From assembly GCA_029859145.1 (NCBI GenBank), contig JAOUDT010000031.1:1-10124 (forward strand): a stretch of DNA of 10,124 nucleotides. Reading direction: 5' to 3'. A program made the position numbers and the translations under genes. Below, in pieces: positions 5,660-10,124 of the stretch. The notes under the pieces are model-generated. The model saw only the letters and a list, made by a program, of their open reading frames with translations. It searched no databases and was not told where the DNA came from. The stretch is from Dehalococcoidia bacterium (GTDB lineage Bacteria; Chloroflexota; Dehalococcoidia; GIF9; AB-539-J10). The stretch's first letter is position 1, and each line of letters opens with the position of its first letter.

Positions 5660-6895
5660 ATGTATTCGAAGGAAGTGAAGGAATATCTCCAGGGCCAGCT
5701 TGAGTCTATCAGAAATAGTGGCCTGTATAAGGAAGAAAGAATCATCTGTTCGCCTCAGGGGTCAAGAATCAAGGTGAAGGAAGGGGAAGTCCTCAATCTC
5801 TGCGCTAACAACTACCTGGGCCTGGCGGATGATCCACAGTTGATTGCTGTGGCCAAGAAAGCCCTTGATGAAAGAGGTCACGGCCTATCCTCGGTTCGCT
5901 TCATTTGCGGTACTCAGGACATTCACAAGGAGCTGGAAAGAAGGATCTCCGAGTTTCTGGGTACCGAGGACACGATCCTCTATTCTTCCTGTGCCGCCGC
6001 CAATGAAGGTCTGTTCGAGGTCCTGCTTGGCCCTGAGGATGTTGTGATAAGTGACCAGCTAAACCATGCCACCATAATTGACGGCGTACGGCTCTGGGGA
6101 ATGGTTCACAAGAAGAAACTCGATTCAGGATCAATCGAGTTTCCAGAGAATCGGGTTATGAAGCATTCAGATATGGCGGACCTGGAGAAGCACCTCAAGG
6201 AGACTCAAGATAGACGTTTCAGGATGATTGCCACCGACGGGGTCTTCAGCATGGATGGCGATGTGGCCAGACTCAAGGAAATCTGCGATCTTGCTGACAG
6301 ATACACCGCCCTGGTCATGGTCGACGATTCTCACGCCACCGGGTTCTTTGGCCCGGGTGGGCGGGGCACTCCCGAATACTGCGGAGTGGAGGGGAGAGTT
6401 GACGTTATTACCAGCACGCTGGGCAAAGCCCTTGGTGGTGCTACCGGAGGGTTCACGAGTGGCCGGAAGGAGATGGTCGAGCTTCTGAGACAGCGCTCAC
6501 GGCCGTATCTCTTTTCAAACACTGTGTCGCCCTCAATTGTAGCTACTGGCATCAAAGTGCTGGATATGATTGATAGAGCTTCAGACCTGCGTAAGAGACT
6601 TGAAGAAAACACCACCTACTTCAGGAAAGAGATCACCAAGCTCGGTTTTGACATAAAGCCAGGCAGTCACCCGATAGTCCCCATCATGCTGTATGATGCC
6701 AAGAAGGCCGCCCGTATGGCCGAGAGGCTTCTGGAAGAGGGGATCTATGTAATTGCCTTCAGTTATCCGGTTGTTCCCAGAGATCAGGCTCGAATTAGAG
6801 TTCAGATCTCGGCGGCCCACAGCAAGGAAGACCTGACCTTCGCTCTGCAAAAGTTCGCGAAAGTCGGATGGGAGCTGGGGGTAATACAAGCCTAG
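5660..6895 (+). CDS. kbl: Glycine C-acetyltransferase (2-amino-3-ketobutyrate CoA ligase)
   Basis: A PLP enzyme of the alpha-oxoamine synthase family. It cleaves 2-amino-3-oxobutyrate from Tdh with CoA to glycine and acetyl-CoA, completing threonine breakdown. The protein has 411 residues against 398 in E. coli Kbl. The PLP lysine is Lys256 in TSTLGKALGGATGG. The ring-stacking His is His136 in DQLNHATIIDG. The pyridine-binding Asp222 and His225 are in VDDSHATGF. The N-terminal NLCANNYLGLADDP stretch and RFICGTQDIHKELE are typical of Kbl and separate it from BioF and HemA relatives. It lies 14 bases after tdh on the same strand without a terminator, so the two are almost certainly one transcript, the classic tdh-kbl pairing that channels an unstable intermediate. 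The stop is TAG. Confidence 0.93.
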   Translation: MYSKEVKEYLQGQLESIRNSGLYKEERIICSPQGSRIKVKEGEVLNLCANNYLGLADDPQLIAVAKKALDERGHGLSSVRFICGTQDIHKELERRISEFLGTEDTILYSSCAAANEGLFEVLLGPEDVVISDQLNHATIIDGVRLWGMVHKKKLDSGSIEFPENRVMKHSDMADLEKHLKETQDRRFRMIATDGVFSMDGDVARLKEICDLADRYTALVMVDDSHATGFFGPGGRGTPEYCGVEGRVDVITSTLGKALGGATGGFTSGRKEMVELLRQRSRPYLFSNTVSPSIVATGIKVLDMIDRASDLRKRLEENTTYFRKEITKLGFDIKPGSHPIVPIMLYDAKKAARMAERLLEEGIYVIAFSYPVVPRDQARIRVQISAAHSKEDLTFALQKFAKVGWELGVIQA

Positions 6896-6896
6896 A

Positions 6897-6914
6897 CCAG
6901 CCTGCTATGGCTGG
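6897..6914 (+). terminator. Short hairpin after kbl
   Basis: CCAGCC and GGCTGG form a perfect 6-bp stem with a six-base loop starting one base after the kbl stop. No T-run follows. It may be an mRNA-end stem or a weak terminator. The next gene has its own promoter at 7024. Confidence 0.3.
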
Positions 6915-7023
6915 ACTCGGCCCCGCCAGGCCCCGGGATACCTCACTCCACAGAAATTTCCCGAACTCCATCAACAAGACCGAAGAAACGTGAAGGTGTC
7001 ACCGGCCATATCAGCGAGGACAA

Positions 7024-7057
7024 TGTCTTGATTTTGGCATTAAAGTGGAGTAAATTC
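7024..7057 (+). promoter_or_regulatory. Promoter block of the alanine dehydrogenase-threonine aldolase unit
   Basis: TTGATT (7028-7033), 17 bases, TAAATT (7051-7056). It matches the block at 4265-4298 at 32 of 34 bases and lies the same distance (76 bases) from the ATG. Conservation across the whole block, beyond the two hexamers, suggests a regulator site within it as well. Confidence 0.65.
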
Positions 7058-7099
7058 GATAGGCGAAATTTTCATAGGAATCGGGAGGTTTAGCAGTTT

Positions 7100-8062
7100 A
7101 TGCCTACACTTCTGTTAGATAGAAATGCCGTAAAGAACCTAATGACTATGGGGGATGTTATCAAAGCGGTGGAAGAGGCTTTCAGGCTGTGTGGGGAGGG
7201 AAAGGGCAGGATGCCGGCCAAGGTATACCTGTCTGTTGAGCATGGCGATTTCAGGGCAATGCCGGCTGCCTTGCCGGGATGTGCGGGTGTCAAGTGGGTA
7301 AACGTGCACCCTGAGAACCGGTCTCGTGGCCTGCCTTCGGTCATGGCTGTCCTGATCTACAGTGACCCGGAAACTGGGTATCCGCTGGCAATTATGGATG
7401 CGACTGAAATTACAGCTTACCGTACCGGCGCCGCAGCGGGCATCGCCTCGAAGTATCTGGCGCGGCCAGATTCGCATACGATGGGAGTTATCGGGGCTGG
7501 GTATCAAGCATACACGCAGATACTGGCTCATGCCGAATTGTTTAATCCCATATCGATAAGTGCCTTCGATGTTTCTCAGGCTGCGCTGGATGCACTGATG
7601 CGTTCTTTCCCGCAGTTTCAGATCAAAGCTTGTTCCATTCAAGAAGCGCTGGCATCGGACATCGTGTGCACGTTGACTCCCTCCCGCAACCCTATCGTCA
7701 AGAAGGAGTGGATAAGTCCCGGGACTCACATAAATGCGGTTGGTGCAGATGCACCCGGCAAGCAAGAATTGGACCCTGCGATATTGAAGGCGGCGATTGT
7801 CGTTGTGGATGATATGAAACAGGCAAGCGGCAGCGGGGAGATTAACGTGCCAATTCAGAAAGGTATCTATAGCACTGGTGAAATATATGGAACGCTGGCT
7901 GAAGTGGTTGTCGGCAAGAAGAAGGGAAGAGCCAACAACAGGGATATTACGGTGTTCGATTCCACTGGAATTGCCGTCGAGGACATGGCTGTGGCCAAGT
8001 TCCTGTTCGAGAAAGCTCAACAAAAAGGCGGCTATCCATCAGTTGACCTGATGGGAACATGA
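7100..8062 (+). CDS. ala: Alanine dehydrogenase, ornithine cyclodeaminase/mu-crystallin family
   Basis: A 320-residue cytoplasmic NAD(P)-binding enzyme closely resembling the archaeal-type alanine dehydrogenase of Archaeoglobus (322 residues), which interconverts L-alanine and pyruvate plus ammonia. Shared stretches include MPAKVYL (38-44), DFRAMPA (50-56), GVKWVN (63-68), MDATEITAYRTGAA (99-112), INAVGADAPGKQELD (211-225) and FDSTGIAVED (286-295). Lys41, Arg52 and Lys65 fall where the substrate pocket is expected. The Rossmann loop is GVIGAGYQAYTQ (129-140). The family also holds ornithine cyclodeaminases and imine reductases, so the substrate is inferred from overall likeness. Its place before a threonine aldolase, and the shared promoter with tdh-kbl, point to amino-acid catabolism, perhaps handling pyruvate or amino groups. 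GGGAGG (7083-7088) lies 11 bases before the ATG. A decayed copy of its 5' end lies at 4341-4579. Confidence 0.82.
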   Translation: MPTLLLDRNAVKNLMTMGDVIKAVEEAFRLCGEGKGRMPAKVYLSVEHGDFRAMPAALPGCAGVKWVNVHPENRSRGLPSVMAVLIYSDPETGYPLAIMDATEITAYRTGAAAGIASKYLARPDSHTMGVIGAGYQAYTQILAHAELFNPISISAFDVSQAALDALMRSFPQFQIKACSIQEALASDIVCTLTPSRNPIVKKEWISPGTHINAVGADAPGKQELDPAILKAAIVVVDDMKQASGSGEINVPIQKGIYSTGEIYGTLAEVVVGKKKGRANNRDITVFDSTGIAVEDMAVAKFLFEKAQQKGGYPSVDLMGT

Positions 8063-8073
8063 GGCAATGAGAG

Positions 8074-9126
8074 ATGAAAGTAATTGATTTGCGCAGCGAC
8101 ACCGTGACTCATCCCACGCCGGAGATGCGCAAGGCAATGTCTGAGGCGGAGGTAGGTGACGATGTCTATGGGGAGGACCCAACCGTCAACCGGCTTGAGG
8201 CAATGGCGGCGAAGATGATGGACAAAGAAGCCGCAGTCTTCACTACCTCGGGCACCCAGGGCAATCTGACTGCGGTACTCACCCATACCCATCATGGCGA
8301 CGAAATCATCGTGGGAGATCAGGCACACATCCTGTGGTATGAAGTAGGTGGTGCTGCTGCCCTGGGCGGTGTAATTCTGCGCACCGTGCCCAATGATAGT
8401 GGCGGACGCCTCGATCCTAGTGATATCGAGCGGACAATCCGGGGCAAGGACATCCACTACACGCAAACCACGCTCCTCTGTCTCGAGAATACACATAACC
8501 GCTGTGGCGGGACGGTGCTAACCACAGACTACACGGACGAAGTCTGTAATCTGGCCCACAGGCGCGGGCTAAAGGTACATCTGGACGGTGCCCGCATTTT
8601 CAATGGTGCGGTGGCCCTCAGCGTGCCCGCGTGCGCGCTGGCACGAAATGCCGACTCAGTAGCATTGTGCCTTTCGAAGGGACTGAGCGCGCCCGTGGGA
8701 TCGCTGCTATGCGGGAGGAGGGAGTTTGTGGAGCGGGCGCGGAAGTTTCGTAAGATGCTGGGCGGAGGCATGCGGCAGGCGGGGGTCATCGCGGCTGCAG
8801 GCATTGTGGCACTGGAAACGATGGTGGACCGGCTGGCGGAAGACCATGCCAATGCCAGACGTCTGGCACAGGGGCTGGCACAGATCAAAGGGATAACGCT
8901 GGCGCAGGACGACATTCCTACAAACATCGTGATGTTCCATGTCTCGCCACCGTTGTCTCCTGCGGAGTTTATTGAGGCTCTTGATAGAGCAGAGGTGAAG
9001 ATAGGCCTACGCGACGGCCGACCGTTCCGCGCGGTGACTCACCGCATGGTGTCATCCTCGGATATTGACGAAGCGCTGACTAGGATCGAAGCAGTCTGTC
9101 TCAAGCTACAGCGGGCTCGAAAATAA
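8074..9126 (+). CDS. ltaE: Low-specificity L-threonine aldolase
   Basis: A PLP enzyme that cleaves L-threonine and L-allo-threonine to glycine and acetaldehyde in the cytoplasm. It has 350 residues; E. coli LtaE has 333. The start IDLRSDTVTHPTPEMRKAM and the GDDVYGEDPTVNRLE segment are family hallmarks. The PLP lysine is Lys202 in CLSKGLSAPVGS, and Asp171 and Arg173 in HLDGARIFN hold the cofactor and its carboxylate partner. His85 in DQAHILWYE stacks on the ring, and FRAVTH (318-323) supplies the substrate-binding Arg319. No catalytic residue is missing. It follows the alanine dehydrogenase gene by 11 bases, and its GAGG ribosome binding site (8061-8064) overlaps that gene's TGA, so the two are co-transcribed and probably coupled in translation. 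Together with tdh-kbl the cluster holds two separate routes from threonine to glycine. Confidence 0.93.
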   Translation: MKVIDLRSDTVTHPTPEMRKAMSEAEVGDDVYGEDPTVNRLEAMAAKMMDKEAAVFTTSGTQGNLTAVLTHTHHGDEIIVGDQAHILWYEVGGAAALGGVILRTVPNDSGGRLDPSDIERTIRGKDIHYTQTTLLCLENTHNRCGGTVLTTDYTDEVCNLAHRRGLKVHLDGARIFNGAVALSVPACALARNADSVALCLSKGLSAPVGSLLCGRREFVERARKFRKMLGGGMRQAGVIAAAGIVALETMVDRLAEDHANARRLAQGLAQIKGITLAQDDIPTNIVMFHVSPPLSPAEFIEALDRAEVKIGLRDGRPFRAVTHRMVSSSDIDEALTRIEAVCLKLQRARK

Positions 9127-9163
9127 CCCTGGCGCAGCGCCACTGAGGAAATATTGTCCAGGG
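9127..9163 (+). terminator. Candidate hairpin directly after ltaE
   Basis: CCCTGG (9127-9132) pairs with CCAGGG (9158-9163), and inside lies the near-perfect palindrome TGGCGCAGCGCCA (9130-9142), which can form a competing small hairpin. It begins right after the TAA. No T-run follows, so termination strength is uncertain. Confidence 0.35.
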
Positions 9164-9206
9164 ATTTCAAGCTGATTTGTATGTAGCTTATGCAGTTCGG
9201 TAGTGC

Positions 9207-9235
9207 TTGACATTCCTGCTTAGTGGTCATACTTA
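9207..9235 (+). promoter_or_regulatory. Possible promoter for the thioesterase gene
   Basis: A perfect TTGACA (9207-9212) lies about 80 bases before the GTG start. The -10 is poor: TACTTA at 17-base spacing (9230-9235), or CATACT at 15 bases (9228-9233), which matches consensus better. Both -10 options arise at the junction of the 13-base tandem repeat. Confidence 0.35.
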
Positions 9236-9244
9236 GTGGTCATA
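9219..9244 (+). repeat. Two perfect tandem copies of a 13-base unit
   Basis: CTTAGTGGTCATA occurs at 9219-9231 and again at 9232-9244 without mismatch. It lies just downstream of a TTGACA box, so the duplication alters promoter spacing. It probably arose by replication slippage. Confidence 0.85.
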
Positions 9245-9290
9245 GACTTGCACTAGCCGCCAGGATGTTCCCGAGGAAGGGTAGATACTA

Positions 9291-9794
9291 GTGAGCGAGC
9301 GCGAAATCCCAAATTACTGACCCGGCCGTTGCTTTGGCTGCTCAAAAACTAATCCTCATGGTTTGCACCTCCGTTTCTGGTATTCGAAGAATGGGTGTTT
9401 CACCAGGTGTACAATTCCTGAATACTTGTGCGGAATAGAGGGGGTAATCCATGGAGGCATTCTTGCTCTGCTGCTTGACGAGGTGGCAGAGTGGACGATA
9501 ATCGCACGCCTGGGCCGATTCGGTATAACACGCAGCATATCTATTCGCTATTTTGAGGCTGCCAAAACAGACACAGAAATCATTGTGGAGTCTCAGATCA
9601 TAAGCCATGATGATAAGAATGCCGTCCAGCGGTCGACAATTCATACGGCTGATGGCACTCTGCTGGCGGAAAGCACGAGTGACTGGATGCTTCCAAGCCC
9701 TTCCGTGCTTGCCAGAGTGGGAAGCGCTGATAGGGCGACATTGCAGGAATTCCTGGCCAAATACTCACCAAAAGAAGAAGCGGTTGAGCAATAG
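9291..9794 (+). pseudogene. PaaI-type hotdog thioesterase gene with an in-frame TGA at codon 10
   Basis: From GTG 9291 the frame reads MSEREIPNY, TGA (9318-9320), then PGRCFGCSKTNPHGLHLRFW and on without a break to TAG at 9792-9794, 168 codons in all. The segment right after the TGA carries CFGCxxxNPHGLHLRF, the usual N-terminal signature of PaaI-like acyl-CoA thioesterases, so the gene clearly began upstream of that stop. AGGAAGGG (9274-9281) lies nine bases before the GTG. The hotdog helix is IHGGILALLLDE, with His54, Gly55, Gly56 and Asp63/Glu64 in the active-site region. Such enzymes hydrolyse small or aromatic acyl-CoA esters; the substrate here is unknown. A nonsense mutation or a sequence error explains the TGA best. 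A restart at TTG 9363 would lose the CFGC segment but keep the fold core. A link to the threonine cluster is not shown. Confidence 0.72.
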
Positions 9795-9856
9795 GCGCTT
9801 CGTTTTGCGGATTATTTCCTTGCGTCCCGTATGTAATCTGGCAACTTTGATTCAAG

Positions 9857-9944
9857 AGGATGAACGAACTGCCCGTTTGACTTCTTGGAACCTCGTTCGC
9901 TAGCCAGTCAAATGGTATACCATCCCGGGAGTTCGTTGAATCCT
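9857..9944. repeat. Nested multi-arm inverted repeat between convergent genes
   Basis: Four complementary segments occur in mirrored order: AGGAT (9857-9861) with ATCCT (9940-9944), AACGAACT (9863-9870) with AGTTCGTT (9930-9937), CCCG (9872-9875) with CGGG (9926-9929), and TTTGACT (9876-9882) with AGTCAAA (9906-9912). The right arm also contains ATGGTATACCAT (9912-9923), a perfect 12-base palindrome with no partner on the left, and the apical loop holds GAAC-CTC-GTTC (9888-9898). As RNA it would fold into a branched stem. It could be a bidirectional terminator, a small structured RNA or a remnant repeat element. Confidence 0.6.
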
Positions 9945-10026
9945 ACCGCTTGGCCTGTTGGCGCTCTATAGCCCAGAGTACCGGGGGCGAATTCAGAGCC
10001 AGTCTATTTGCAGCAGGCATCCAACT

Positions 10027-10124
10027 CTATTCGAAGGGATATACTTTGTCCGTTTCCTTTGCCATCGCCTGCAACAATGCTTTTCCGCCGGAGAAAACAG
10101 GGGAAGCTTCTTGAGGCGATTTGT
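10027..10124 (-). CDS. C-terminal end of an unrecognised protein (partial)
   Basis: Reading in from the right edge on the minus strand, 31 codons are open and end in TAG (complement of 10027-10029). The residues include SPQEASPVFSGGKALLQAMA, then KETDKVYPFE. The composition (Ala, Lys, Glu, an amphipathic KALLQAMAKE helix) is protein-like, and the other two minus-strand frames read as less plausible sequence. I cannot assign a family from this tail. It converges on the thioesterase gene, with the 9857-9944 inverted repeat between them. Confidence 0.5.
   Translation of the reverse strand, partial: KSPQEASPVFSGGKALLQAMAKETDKVYPFE

Noticed and set aside
7139..8023. A 294-codon open frame on the minus strand
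   Set aside because: It lies wholly antisense within the well-supported alanine dehydrogenase gene and shows no recognisable motif; it is a codon-bias shadow.
9318..9360. Selenocysteine decoding of TGA in the thioesterase
   Set aside because: PaaI-type thioesterases are not known selenoproteins, and the bases after the TGA offer only about three base pairs of hairpin.
9857..9944. An integron attC recombination site
   Set aside because: A GTTGAAT matching the GTTRRRY core occurs on the right arm, but the left arm lacks a matching RYYYAAC core and no integrase or gene cassettes are near.

Overview
The window reads as bacterial chromosome of moderate GC. It looks most like an uncultured member of the Chloroflexota, Dehalococcoidia-like. 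That placement is an inference from gene content: a CxxC-x17-CxxC zinc-ribbon tail, a secreted InhA-like metalloprotease with a WVDEG active-site helix, and a tdh-kbl pair beside an archaeal-type alanine dehydrogenase. I see no phage, transposase, CRISPR array, tRNA or rRNA.

Layout, left to right. Positions 1-81 hold the end of a zinc-ribbon protein, followed by a hairpin terminator. An unnamed two-helix membrane protein lies on the minus strand (259-1002) with a good sigma70-type promoter at 1062-1090. A divergent spacer of about 630 bases holds two dyads, then a plus-strand promoter (1315-1343) whose -10 sits inside a palindrome, then a leader of about 280 bases. A large secreted zinc protease follows (1631-3763) and ends in a strong hairpin. 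Next is a small two-helix membrane protein gene broken by one in-frame TAG (3854-4132).

Positions 4265-9126 form an amino-acid catabolism block: tdh and kbl (threonine to glycine plus acetyl-CoA), then an ornithine-cyclodeaminase/alanine-dehydrogenase family gene and a low-specificity threonine aldolase (threonine to glycine plus acetaldehyde). The main discovery is that the promoter, leader and first ~80 codons of the alanine dehydrogenase gene exist twice. The second copy, upstream of tdh (4265-4579), is a frameshifted remnant that ends 22 bases before the tdh start. Its promoter block is almost unchanged (32 of 34 bases), while the 42 bases between promoter and ATG have decayed (20 of 42 identical) and the ribosome binding site is gone. 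The dead gene therefore seems to have been kept as a promoter for tdh-kbl, putting both halves of the cluster under the same control.

On the right lies a hotdog-fold thioesterase gene (9291-9794) intact except for an in-frame TGA at codon 10. After it comes a nested, multi-arm inverted repeat (9857-9944), then the C-terminal end of an unrecognised minus-strand gene at the edge (10027-10124). Two otherwise intact reading frames each carry a single in-frame stop, so sequencing error must be weighed against genuine gene decay.
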